From positions 372,001-436,000 of the forward strand of contig OZ244818.1 of assembly GCA_965220285.1 (NCBI GenBank): a DNA stretch of 64,000 nt, read 5' to 3'. The notes beneath the pieces are model-generated. The model did not search any database. It had not been told where the DNA came from and worked only from the letters and a program-made list of their open reading frames with translations. Each line of letters begins with the position of its first letter. Positions within the stretch are counted from its first letter, which is position 1. The stretch comes from Bin5 sp009843665. GTDB lineage: Bacteria > Chloroflexota > Anaerolineae > Caldilineales > Caldilineaceae. Of this stretch, positions 1 to 8,004 are shown in pieces. A program made the position numbers and the translations under genes.

Positions 1-262
1 GTGTTCGGAGCACATGCAGTTTCCAGACTGCATTTTCCAGAACGAGGTCGCTCAGCAACTCGTTGTGCGGCGCGATATCCGGCAGCATTGATTGCCAGGG
101 CTCGAACCGATATAGGTTGTCATAGGGCAGCAGTGTTTTTCCGGTGAACAGAACCGGGCCGAACCAGATTAGCGGTAGGACAGTCAGGAAGGCGAGGGCG
201 AGCAGGTCGGGGCGGAAACGTCGTAGCCGGTGCATTACGTTGGCGAGGCGGCGTCGCGGCAT
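1..262 (-). CDS. YfhO-like multi-spanning membrane protein, N-terminal part (partial)
   Basis: The reading frame starts with ATG at 262 and runs off the window's left edge, so only 87 residues are visible. A basic N-terminus (MPRRRLANVMHRLRRFRPD) precedes a hydrophobic segment at about residues 20-37. A luminal-type stretch follows, with LLPYDNLYRFEPWQS and PHNELLSDLVLEN. This arrangement of one transmembrane helix, a 'LPxDNLxxxxPW' motif and 'PHNxLLSDLV' is what I associate with large YfhO/glycosyltransferase-like membrane proteins of Chloroflexota. It begins one base after the stop of the upstream glycosyltransferase gene, so the two are almost certainly co-transcribed and may act together in lipid-linked sugar transfer. 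Family assignment is tentative because most of the protein is missing. Confidence 0.6.
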   Translation of the reverse strand, partial: MPRRRLANVMHRLRRFRPDLLALAFLTVLPLIWFGPVLFTGKTLLPYDNLYRFEPWQSMLPDIAPHNELLSDLVLENAVWKLHVLRT

Positions 263-1219
263 CTAACGGTGGGGGGCAGGCCGGCTGCTGCTCATGACGG
301 GGCGGGGCTGGGACAGCGGTTCTCTGGCGCCTGAAACGCGCTTGCGATGCCGCAAGAGAAGCTCCCAGACGCGCCAGACCGACTCCAGTTTGACCGATAC
401 ATTCATTTTGCTCTGACCGACTCGGCGATCTTCAAAGTGGATGGGCAGTTCGATGATGTGGAACCCAAGTTTTTCGCTGAGATAGGCCATTTCGACCTGG
501 AAGATGTACCCATTGCTTCTAATCGTGTGCAGCCCGATATCCTGCAGGGCGCTGCGCTGCCAGAGCTTGAAACCGGCTGTCATGTCGCGTACGCGAATCT
601 TCAGGATGGTGCGGCAGTATATGTTGGCCCATTTGCTTAGGAGACCTCGCCACCAGCTCCAGTTCTCATCCAGTGTCCCTCCCGGCACATAGCGGCTGCC
701 GATGACGACGTCCATGCCTGTGGCGTAAACCACGCCGAGCATCTGCAATATGTAGTTCGGCCTGTGGCTGAAGTCGGCATCCATCTGTACAACGAATTCC
801 GCCCCGTCGGAGAGGGCGCGCTGGAATCCGGATACATAGGCCGTGCCCAGTCCTCCCTTCTGGGGGCGATGAATGACCGACATCCGTGGGTAGACCTGGT
901 TGAAGCGCTGCGCCAGACTGTCTGCAAGGCGACCCGTGCCGTCAGGAGAGTCGTCATCAACGATCACCAGACGCAGGTTCGTCAGCGGCAAAGAGAAAAG
1001 GGCTTCGACCAACTCTTCCAGATTGTCGGCCTCGTTGTAGGTAGGGACAACGACGCCAATTGCCGCGTGCCGCCAACCGGGGGAATCCAAGTTCAGGGCT
1101 CCGGCGCCGGGAAGATCGTTCCCATGTTCTGTAAGCGGAACCTCCTGGAGGTCATTGGAGGCCAAATCGGGGTGCGATGGTTTGGCTTGTGGCTCAGGCC
1201 TGTTTTCAAGACCGTTCAT
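263..1219 (-). CDS. Family 2 glycosyltransferase, polyprenol-phosphate mannose synthase (DPM1)-like
   Basis: A 318-residue protein if started at ATG 1219; the frame stays open further upstream, but that extension is not family-like. The GT-A domain begins near residue 55 with VVVPTYNEADNLEEL. It continues with the nucleotide-binding VIVDDDSPDGTG and the metal-binding QMDADFSHRP, then GSRYVPGG and the family-typical RDMTAGFKLWQR. These are the signatures of dolichyl/polyprenyl-phosphate mannose synthases, which load a sugar from GDP-mannose (or UDP-glucose) onto a lipid carrier at the inner membrane face. No C-terminal membrane domain is present, so this is the soluble DPM1 type. The next gene (YfhO-like membrane protein) begins one base after its stop, consistent with use of the lipid-linked sugar there. 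Sugar specificity cannot be read from sequence. Confidence 0.88.
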   Translation of the reverse strand: MNGLENRPEPQAKPSHPDLASNDLQEVPLTEHGNDLPGAGALNLDSPGWRHAAIGVVVPTYNEADNLEELVEALFSLPLTNLRLVIVDDDSPDGTGRLADSLAQRFNQVYPRMSVIHRPQKGGLGTAYVSGFQRALSDGAEFVVQMDADFSHRPNYILQMLGVVYATGMDVVIGSRYVPGGTLDENWSWWRGLLSKWANIYCRTILKIRVRDMTAGFKLWQRSALQDIGLHTIRSNGYIFQVEMAYLSEKLGFHIIELPIHFEDRRVGQSKMNVSVKLESVWRVWELLLRHRKRVSGAREPLSQPRPVMSSSRPAPHR

Positions 1220-1334
1220 TTTGCTTTCAGAGTAAAATGACTGGTAACGGCACGTAAACGCTACGTATGCCAAACAGCTGCCATTCGTGCCCAAGGGGAA
1301 GGCAAGAAGGACGACTTCCATTAGAACACAACTG

Positions 1335-1363
1335 TTGTCAATCTGCCACAACATCGCTATACT
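1335..1363 (+). promoter_or_regulatory. Sigma-70-type promoter of the SH3 lipoprotein gene
   Basis: TTGTCA (1335-1340) and TATACT (1358-1363) are separated by exactly 17 bases. Both hexamers are close to consensus, and the predicted start near 1370 gives a 5' leader of about 125 bases before the ATG at 1494. Confidence 0.6.
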
Positions 1364-1400
1364 GGAGGTCGAAAAAAGCGTGCATATCATTGGCAAATGC

Positions 1401-1427
1401 TTCGGCGGCCAGTTTCGGGCCGCCGAA
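1401..1427 (+). promoter_or_regulatory. Perfect 10-bp stem-loop in the leader of the SH3 lipoprotein gene
   Basis: TTCGGCGGCC (1401-1410) pairs perfectly with GGCCGCCGAA (1418-1427) around a 7-base loop. It lies between the promoter at 1335-1363 and the start codon at 1494. No T-run follows on the + strand, so it is not a classical terminator. It could stabilise the mRNA or stop antisense transcription. Confidence 0.4.
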
Positions 1428-1493
1428 AACTTCCTCACCCGACGTCGTCAGTCAAGAGAGATGCAGGATTCATGAACAGAGGCGAATCCAAGG

Positions 1494-2630
1494 ATGATTA
1501 ACGCCGAGAGGTTACAAAGCAGAGCGGGCCATTTGCCACAAGCAAGAACGTTGTTCCGGGTCATTGGGCGGCAAAGAGTGGTATTGACGTGCGTCATTCT
1601 GGGCCTTTGCCTGGCCACGCTGGCCGCGTGCGCGCCGATTCCTGCTGAGGACCCAAACCTGGCTGTGGAGCAGAACACCGCGGCGGTTGAAGTGGAGAAC
1701 GACTTGCCGCCTGGGGTCGTGCCATTGGAGAGAGTCAATGGGAGCATCGTCTCGCAAGGAACTGAAGGGGACGAAGCAGCGGCAGGTGAAAGTGCTGTAT
1801 CGGCCGTTCTGACTGTCCGTCGACCGAGAGCCAACATTCGAAGTGGACCCAGCATCGACTTTCCCGTAGTGGCCAGAGCGGTGGAAGGAGATACCTTTAC
1901 GACAACGGGACGGACGGCTGACGGTTGGTGGCGCGTCTGCTGCTTCGACAACGAGGATGAGGGAGAAGTTGAAACACCCCAGACCGCCTGGATGTCTCAG
2001 ATTGTGGTGACGCCCGACGAGGCAGCTGAAGCCTTACCCAGTTTGATCCCACTTTTCCCGGAGGACCTTGCGGCCTCCTGGGATGTTCATTATGAGTGCG
2101 GTTCGCGGCGCTGCGCCGTCAATGAGTGCGCCGCGGTATCCAGAACGGAGATACACAACGATCGAGATCTTCGCTGGTTAGCGATCAATCGGATCGTTAC
2201 CTGGGAGGAGTCGTGCGGAGAAGATTCGACCTGGCCACACCAGATAGACCGAATCGAGGGCACGGAGCGCTATCCCAACTCGACAGGTCTGTTCTTCTTC
2301 AACTACTGGCTTGGGCCCCGGCCAGGAATTGCCAACGCGCTATTCCACCTGGAAACTGGAGAAGAGATAGAGGTCTGGTGCAGCGATGAACAGATAGCCG
2401 AAGTCGCGGAGGAAAGCGGTTGGACGACGGTCTACAACGGCCTGACTTGCCACGACGTCCGAACCGGAATGCTTGTTTCGATGCAATACACCAAGCGATG
2501 GTTTTTCACCGGCGAATTTGAAGGTGACCAGTACGACCGCGCCTATTTCGGTGACTTCGAAGTGTACAAAGTAAAGCTGGATCAGACGAACGCGCTGCTA
2601 GCAATAGTCAATGCAAGGGCAGCCGAGTAA
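1494..2630 (+). CDS. SH3-domain lipoprotein of unknown function
   Basis: A 378-residue predicted lipoprotein. A hydrophobic segment (about residues 30-46) ends in LATLAAC, a good lipobox, so the mature protein should be anchored by Cys46. A bacterial SH3 domain spans about residues 100-175 (TVRRPRANIRSGPS, then DGWWRVCC and AWMSQIVV), the SH3b pattern often found in peptidoglycan- or ligand-binding envelope proteins. The C-terminal 190 residues contain several cysteines (YECGSRRCAVNECAAVS) and match no family I recognise. It is monocistronic, with its own promoter and a strong terminator after it. The Shine-Dalgarno match near ATG 1494 is poor, so the exact start is uncertain by a few codons. 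Confidence 0.75.
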   Translation: MINAERLQSRAGHLPQARTLFRVIGRQRVVLTCVILGLCLATLAACAPIPAEDPNLAVEQNTAAVEVENDLPPGVVPLERVNGSIVSQGTEGDEAAAGESAVSAVLTVRRPRANIRSGPSIDFPVVARAVEGDTFTTTGRTADGWWRVCCFDNEDEGEVETPQTAWMSQIVVTPDEAAEALPSLIPLFPEDLAASWDVHYECGSRRCAVNECAAVSRTEIHNDRDLRWLAINRIVTWEESCGEDSTWPHQIDRIEGTERYPNSTGLFFFNYWLGPRPGIANALFHLETGEEIEVWCSDEQIAEVAEESGWTTVYNGLTCHDVRTGMLVSMQYTKRWFFTGEFEGDQYDRAYFGDFEVYKVKLDQTNALLAIVNARAAE

Positions 2631-2678
2631 CATGACTTGACGTACCGACCTCAGCCAAATAGTCTCCGCCCGTCTGCT

Positions 2679-2698
2679 GGCCCGGCCGAAGCCGGGCC
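2679..2698. terminator. Bidirectional hairpin between convergent lipoprotein and trmFO genes
   Basis: GGCCCGGC and GCCGGGCC form a perfect 8-bp GC stem around a CGAA loop. A weakly T-rich run follows on the + strand. It sits between two converging stops (2630 and 2730), where a shared terminator is expected. Confidence 0.7.
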
Positions 2699-2729
2699 TT
2701 GCTGTTTCCTGCTTCCGGAACGGTTTGCC

Positions 2730-4076
2730 CTAGCAAGATATGGGACTGAATCCCTTCTTTACAAGATAGTCTTCCAGTTCTCGTTTCGCTCTGTCGGCGT
2801 AGGCGGCGTACCTTTGACGCTTATTGCGGACGCGTTCGGGGAGAGGGGGAAGCAGTCCCATGTTCGCCTTCATGGGTTGAAAGTCGTCAGCCAAGGCGTG
2901 TGTGATGTAGTGAAAGAGGGCCCCAGACATAGCGGTGCGAGGCAGCTGCAGGGGGGGCTCATCTGATAGCAAGCGCGCCATATTGATCCCGGCCAGAAGG
3001 CCTCCCAGCGCGCTGCCCACATATCCTTCGGTGCCGGTAATCTGGCCGGCGAAGAAGAGGTCGTCTCTGTCTCTGAATTGAAGCGTCGGTCGCAGAAGTG
3101 TAGGGCTGTTGATGAAAGTATTGCGGTGCATCTGCCCGAGACGCACGAACTCGGCATCCTGGAGGCCCGGAATCATGCGCAGGATTTCAGCTTGTGCGCC
3201 CCATTTCACGTTTGTCTGGAAACCGACAAGGTTATAAAGGGTACCGGCGACATTGTCCTGCCGGAGTTGGACGACGGCGAAAGGGCGCTGCCCTGTATTG
3301 GGATCACGCAGCCCGACAGGCCGCATTGGCCCATAAGCAAGAGCGTCCCTACCTCGCTGGGCCAGCGCCTCGATCGGCATACATCCTTCGAAGTAGCGCT
3401 CGAGCTCCTTGTCTGCGCCAGACAGTTCCAGCTTGGGAGCGTCAAGCAGCGCGTCGACAAATGCCTCGTACTCGGTCTGATTCAGGGGGCAGTTGAGGTA
3501 ATCGCCATCATCGGTCCCTTCGGCGCCTACCTTGTCCCAACGGTTGCGGCGGAAGGCGATCGAAGTGTCAATACTCTCCGCGGCGACAATGGGGGCCATG
3601 GCGTCGTAAAAGTAGAGGTAGGGGCCGGTGAGGGACTGGACGGCTCGGGTCAGGGCGTCGCTGGTCAGCGGGCCGGTGGCCAGTATCGTCGGGCCATCGG
3701 GAATGGCCGTCACTTCCTGGCGGAGCAACTCAATATGGGGGTTCGAGGCAATGCTGCTGGTGATCTCCTGTGCGAACTCATCACGACCGACGGCTAGGGC
3801 CTGTCCGGCGGGCAGAGCGTGTTTGAATGCAGTGCGAATTACGAAGCTGCCCATGCGCAGCATTTCGTTCTTGAGAATGCCCAGGGCCCGGTCAGGCAGT
3901 GTGCTCCCCATGGAATTTGAGCAGACCAGTTCAGCCAATCGGTCGGTGACATGGGCGGGCGTCTGCCGCACCGGACGCATCTCATAGAGACGGACGGAGA
4001 ATCCCCGTTGCGCCAGCTGCCAAGCGGCTTCGGTACCTGCCAGTCCACCTCCTACAACCGTAACTGTCTTGCCCAT
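2730..4076 (-). CDS. trmFO: Methylenetetrahydrofolate--tRNA-(uracil-54-C5)-methyltransferase (FADH2-oxidizing)
   Basis: This folate/FAD enzyme makes ribothymidine at position 54 of the tRNA T-loop. The start at 4076 gives MGKTVTVVGGGLAGTEAAWQ, the FAD-binding Rossmann motif that opens all TrmFO proteins. The family signatures CSNSMGSTLPDRALGILKNE, AVGRDEFAQ and GTEGYVGSALGG follow in order. At 448 residues it has the usual length. The frame is open for another 67 codons upstream, but this extension lacks family similarity and overlaps the divergent phosphorylase promoter region, so I reject it. The C-terminus (KRYAAYADRAKREL) is also typical. TrmFO is the folate-dependent alternative to S-adenosylmethionine-dependent TrmA and is common in Gram-positives and Chloroflexota. 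Confidence 0.95.
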   Translation of the reverse strand: MGKTVTVVGGGLAGTEAAWQLAQRGFSVRLYEMRPVRQTPAHVTDRLAELVCSNSMGSTLPDRALGILKNEMLRMGSFVIRTAFKHALPAGQALAVGRDEFAQEITSSIASNPHIELLRQEVTAIPDGPTILATGPLTSDALTRAVQSLTGPYLYFYDAMAPIVAAESIDTSIAFRRNRWDKVGAEGTDDGDYLNCPLNQTEYEAFVDALLDAPKLELSGADKELERYFEGCMPIEALAQRGRDALAYGPMRPVGLRDPNTGQRPFAVVQLRQDNVAGTLYNLVGFQTNVKWGAQAEILRMIPGLQDAEFVRLGQMHRNTFINSPTLLRPTLQFRDRDDLFFAGQITGTEGYVGSALGGLLAGINMARLLSDEPPLQLPRTAMSGALFHYITHALADDFQPMKANMGLLPPLPERVRNKRQRYAAYADRAKRELEDYLVKKGFSPISC

Positions 4077-4251
4077 TTTTCGCTCTGGATGGATAATGAA
4101 ACGCCGTTCAGAAAGGGAGTGCCGAGGTTTCCTGTAATGGGGCCCCAGTGCGCTCGGCTTGTGCGCGGCAGGAACGATTTCGGTAGCTGCGCCCCTGTTG
4201 CAGTATCGTGCAAGTTTACCACCAACCAGCAAGGCGCCAAAGAAATTCAAG

Positions 4252-5676
4252 ATGAATGTAGTCAACCTGATCACCAAAAAGCGTGACGGCGGCGAGCACA
4301 GTGCCGCTGAGTTGGAATTCCTGATGGAGGGAATCGTTCAGGGGACAATACCCGACTACCAGATTGCGGCCTGGGCGATGGCGGTCTACTTTCGAGGAAT
4401 GACAACGGTGGAGACGACTGCGCTCACGCTGGCAATGGCCGCCAGCGGGGAGACACTCGATCTGCGTGCGCTGGCCCGTTCGGACAAGCTGATCGTGGAC
4501 AAACATTCCAGCGGCGGCGTCGGCGACAAGACAACCTTGACGGTAGGGCCGATCGTGGCGGCCTGCGGATTACCGGTAGGCAAAATGAGCGGCCGCGGGC
4601 TCAGTTTTTCGGGGGGAACGATTGACAAGCTGGAGGGGATTCCGGGTTGGAGCGCCAGTCTGACTACGGAACAGTTTCGGCATCAACTGAGGGAGGTGGG
4701 ACTGGTCGTGGCGGCGCAGACGGCCACGCTTGCCCCGGCTGACCGGCTGTTGTATGCGTTGCGGGATGTCACCGGCACGGTGCCCAGTTTGCCTCTCATT
4801 GCGGGAAGCATCATGAGCAAGAAGCTGGCTGCCGGGGCCGACGCTATTGTGCTGGACGTAAAGTGCGGGCGAGGGGCCTTCATGGAATCGCTGGCGGAGG
4901 CCAGGGAGTTAGCCGGGCTGATGGTCTCGATAGGCAAGGGCGCGGGGCGCCGGGTGACGGCTCTGGTCACGGCGATGGACCAGCCACTGGGTCGGGCGGT
5001 GGGCAATATCCTTGAAGTTCGGGAGGCGATTGATACTCTCAGAGGAGGAGGGCCCCCTGACTTTCAGGAGTTAACACAGGAAGTGGCGTCGGAGATGCTG
5101 CTGCTGGGCGACCCGGTATTCCACAGCGAACATGAGGCCGGCGGGGACGAGGACGGGCGCGATGCATCGAGGCGTAGAGTACAGGAGGCTATCGATTCCG
5201 GGGAGGCCTTTGCCAAGTTCGTTCAGTTTGCGGCGGCCCAGGGAGGCGATGCGGATGCAGTCGAGAGCCCCAGGCAGCTGGCCGGTGCCCCGGTGACAGT
5301 GGACGTGCGCGCGAAGCAGGACGGTGTGGTCACAGGATTGGATGCGCGAGCGGTGGGTCTTGTTGTGGTAGCGCTAGGAGGGGGCCGCCAACGAAAGGAT
5401 GAAGAAATCGACCATCGCGTCGGCGTCGTCCTGGAGTCGAAAGTGGGTGACAAGGTTGCGGACGGGGATCTACTGTGTACGGTTCACGCGGGGGATGCGG
5501 ATGCCGGCCATCTCGCGGCGGATCGTGTTTACGACGCTTACCTTTTTTCTGATGCTGTCCGTTCAGGCCGGGTCGAAGAGGATGCGGGAACAGGTGTAGA
5601 GGAGGTCCGGGTCGAGAGGGATGCAAAGGCCAGAGGGCAGGAGCCGTCGATCGTATTGGACCGGATCACCAGTTGA
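4252..5676 (+). CDS. pdp: Pyrimidine-nucleoside (thymidine) phosphorylase
   Basis: Cleaves thymidine or uridine with phosphate to the base and (deoxy)ribose-1-phosphate in nucleoside salvage. The ATG at 4252 gives a 475-residue protein. The family signature SGRGLSFSGGTIDKLEGIPG occurs at about residues 117-136, preceded by the phosphate-binding KHSSGGVGDKTT and followed by MSKKLAAGADAIVLDVKCG. The C-terminal alpha/beta domain (HRVGVVLESKVGDKV) is complete. It is divergent from trmFO across 175 bases and overlaps the end of the converging glycosyltransferase gene by 11 bases. A nucleoside hydrolase elsewhere in the window (38008-38967) could feed the same salvage route. Confidence 0.93.
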   Translation: MNVVNLITKKRDGGEHSAAELEFLMEGIVQGTIPDYQIAAWAMAVYFRGMTTVETTALTLAMAASGETLDLRALARSDKLIVDKHSSGGVGDKTTLTVGPIVAACGLPVGKMSGRGLSFSGGTIDKLEGIPGWSASLTTEQFRHQLREVGLVVAAQTATLAPADRLLYALRDVTGTVPSLPLIAGSIMSKKLAAGADAIVLDVKCGRGAFMESLAEARELAGLMVSIGKGAGRRVTALVTAMDQPLGRAVGNILEVREAIDTLRGGGPPDFQELTQEVASEMLLLGDPVFHSEHEAGGDEDGRDASRRRVQEAIDSGEAFAKFVQFAAAQGGDADAVESPRQLAGAPVTVDVRAKQDGVVTGLDARAVGLVVVALGGGRQRKDEEIDHRVGVVLESKVGDKVADGDLLCTVHAGDADAGHLAADRVYDAYLFSDAVRSGRVEEDAGTGVEEVRVERDAKARGQEPSIVLDRITS

Positions 5677-6874
5677 CGCCCTGCCTTTGCGCTACTACAG
5701 ACCTGTACATGTTAAGGGTCGACGCGCCGATTGTGAGCCAGTTGTATGAGCGTGTGACTTCTTGGAGTGCACGAGCCCGCATGGCCTGGGCCTGAACGGG
5801 GTCAGTGAACAGTTGGTCAACCGCCCACGCGATACTTTGCGTATCGTTGACCCGCACGGTGAGGCCTGTTCGGCGGTGGTCGACGACCTCAGCCAGCCCG
5901 CCGACCTGGCTGGCGATCACGTTGCAGCCGGCGGCCATGGCCTCAAGAGCAACGATGCCAAAAGGCTCGTAGAGGCTGGGAAAGACGGCTGCATCGACGC
6001 TGCGATAGAGACAGTCCCGCATGTCACTATCGATAAACCCCAATAGCTCCACAGCATCACCGATTCCCAACTCATCGACCAGCGGCTGTAACTGCTCACT
6101 GTTTCTGCCTGCCACCAAGAGACGCACATTGGGATGTTTTTCGCGAATGGAAGGGAGCGCCTGCAGCAACACCTGCACGCCCTTTTCCGGCGTAATGCGT
6201 CCGACGTAAAACAGCAGCTTTTCCCCGAATGGCGCGAATCTGCCTTTCAATTCCCAAATCCGCTCCTCCGAGCAGGACTGAAAAGGCGTGACGTCAACAC
6301 CATTGGGGATGAGGGTTACTTTGTCCAGCGGCACGTCGAAGAATCTGCGCAATTCTCCGGCCATGTAGGAGCTGCAGACGATAAGCCGCCAGGATTCGAA
6401 GCATACCTGCCACTCCAGCTGATTGATACTATGGCTGGTTTCGCTGGGCAGGTGCGACTGGTGCCTCCCTCTTTCGGTGGCGTGAATGGTGGTAACGAGT
6501 GGAATCTTCCAGGCATGTTTCAATTCGATTCCGGCGGAGGCGGTCAGCCAGTCGTGTACGTGAATCAGTGCGTAGGGGTTGTTGTGGTGCAACTCCCTTG
6601 CCTTTGACACCAGGTAACGGTTATTGTCGACGACGCTGTTAAAGAGGTCCAGTGGGTTGACCGAGGGTGTTTCCACCCGGTGGACGGTGACTGACTCGGA
6701 CAGTTCTTCAAAGAGGGGGGCATTGCCGGCGTGGGGTGTCAAAAGATCAAGGTGGAAGGGAGGCGAATTCTCGCCGGAAAGAGCGATGAAAGCCCTCACG
6801 AGTTCCGATACATGTCTTCCGATCCCACCTACTACATTGGGAGGGTACTCCCAGGAGATGAAGAGGAGTCGCAT
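5666..6874 (-). CDS. Family 4 glycosyltransferase (glycogen-synthase-like GT-B)
   Basis: About 402 residues from the ATG at 6874; a second ATG at 6904 is possible. The N-terminal MRLLFISWEYPPNVVGGIGRH is the nucleotide-sugar enzyme opening of starch/glycogen synthase-like GT4 proteins. IHVHDWLTASAG, TTIHATERGR and LIPNGVDV follow, then LLFYVGRITPEKGVQVLLQA and the catalytic E-x7-E block EPFGIVALEAMAAG near residue 310. The family transfers glucose or another hexose to a glucan or a lipid-linked acceptor in the cytoplasm. No membrane segment is visible. Its 3' end overlaps that of the phosphorylase gene by 11 bases. It is followed upstream by an unrelated lipoprotein gene, so context does not fix the acceptor. 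Confidence 0.87.
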   Translation of the reverse strand: MRLLFISWEYPPNVVGGIGRHVSELVRAFIALSGENSPPFHLDLLTPHAGNAPLFEELSESVTVHRVETPSVNPLDLFNSVVDNNRYLVSKARELHHNNPYALIHVHDWLTASAGIELKHAWKIPLVTTIHATERGRHQSHLPSETSHSINQLEWQVCFESWRLIVCSSYMAGELRRFFDVPLDKVTLIPNGVDVTPFQSCSEERIWELKGRFAPFGEKLLFYVGRITPEKGVQVLLQALPSIREKHPNVRLLVAGRNSEQLQPLVDELGIGDAVELLGFIDSDMRDCLYRSVDAAVFPSLYEPFGIVALEAMAAGCNVIASQVGGLAEVVDHRRTGLTVRVNDTQSIAWAVDQLFTDPVQAQAMRARALQEVTRSYNWLTIGASTLNMYRSVVAQRQGVNW

Positions 6875-6940
6875 TTGAGATTCTGCGGTAGACTCAGTGT
6901 GCAAGGTGTGCGCGCGACTGCCGGTCCGGGCTGTCTCGCG

Positions 6941-7978
6941 TCAGGGAAGCCGCACTATCTCGATCAGTTCGCTCTTCCCTTCGAGATCGAGCGAGAAGAC
7001 GGCCAGGTCGCGCTCACCGGAAGGAAGGTCATCGCCGGCAATCTGCTGCAGTGCGCGCTGGGTGGCCTGGTAGACGGCGAAGGCGGTTGGCGGGGCGTCC
7101 TCATGCGCCGATGCCCACTGCCTATAGTGGTCTCCATTCTCGCTCAGGGCGATGGCCCAATAAATCGGCCCCGGCGAAGCACCGTCAAGCCGTTCCAACA
7201 ACAACGAATGGAAGACCGGATTTCCAGCTACGGCCGTAGTCCAGAAGGGAACAGTACGGCCCAGCAATCGCAAGCGGCTAAGAAACGCCGCGCCTTCCAC
7301 GGCACTACCAAGCCAGAGCACTGCGTCCGCTTCCGCGCCGTCAGCCGCGGCGTCGACCAGTGATACAGACTTTTCGGTATTTGAAGACAGCTCCGCAGCG
7401 GAGGTCTGCGGCCAACCGAATTCCAGTCCGGCAACCGCAATGTTCGTTCCCGGCATGCGGGCGATGATCGCTTCGATCAGATTTTGGGCCGCTTCATTGG
7501 AGGGGGGCCTCGCCTGCGGCTGCCATTCCACACCTGAAGCGACGATGATTTGGGCCACAGCGGAGACCTGAGGCGCTTGTAGAGGCCCTACTACGGCCAC
7601 GACACTGTCGTCGCGGAGCATTTTTGCGGCTGCGCGACGTGCATGCGCCGGGTCAGCGGAGGTATCCAGGGCGAGAGGAATCGCCTCGAATTCTTTGGGC
7701 GGAAAGTCGGCAAGTGCCGCGCGCATTGCAGAAAGGGCTTCGTATCCACTCTCTCGATGCAGCCCTTCAAAGGGAGCCAACAGACCGATTTTCACAACAG
7801 GCCGCGTGGATTTACAGGAAAGGAGGGACAAGGAAAACAATAGACAGAAGACGACACGAACTGTCAATTCGGCGCGGACAATCGTATCACAGCATCTAAT
7901 CAGCGCGAAAATTTTTGCCGCCACAGATTTTTCGCCCGACCGTAGCACTCGATACCGGCCATTTCCGAGCTTCAACAT
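6941..7978 (-). CDS. Leu/Ile/Val-type periplasmic-binding-fold lipoprotein (orphan)
   Basis: About 345 residues from ATG 7978; a GTG at 7924 is an alternative start. A hydrophobic segment ending in SLSLLSC (near residue 55) looks like a lipobox, and the long N-terminal stretch before it suggests that a later start is correct. The mature part begins VKIGLLAPFEGLHRESGYEAL, the opening of type-I solute-binding proteins for branched-chain amino acids. VVAVVGPLQAPQVSAVAQI follows, with a second lobe from about residue 190. No permease or ATPase genes lie nearby, so it may serve a distant transporter or a sensory role. It lies 26 bases downstream of mltG and may be co-transcribed with it. Confidence 0.75.
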   Translation of the reverse strand: MLKLGNGRYRVLRSGEKSVAAKIFALIRCCDTIVRAELTVRVVFCLLFSLSLLSCKSTRPVVKIGLLAPFEGLHRESGYEALSAMRAALADFPPKEFEAIPLALDTSADPAHARRAAAKMLRDDSVVAVVGPLQAPQVSAVAQIIVASGVEWQPQARPPSNEAAQNLIEAIIARMPGTNIAVAGLEFGWPQTSAAELSSNTEKSVSLVDAAADGAEADAVLWLGSAVEGAAFLSRLRLLGRTVPFWTTAVAGNPVFHSLLLERLDGASPGPIYWAIALSENGDHYRQWASAHEDAPPTAFAVYQATQRALQQIAGDDLPSGERDLAVFSLDLEGKSELIEIVRLP

Positions 7979-8004
7979 GCCTGGTACTTCACAAGACGGC
8001 CGGG

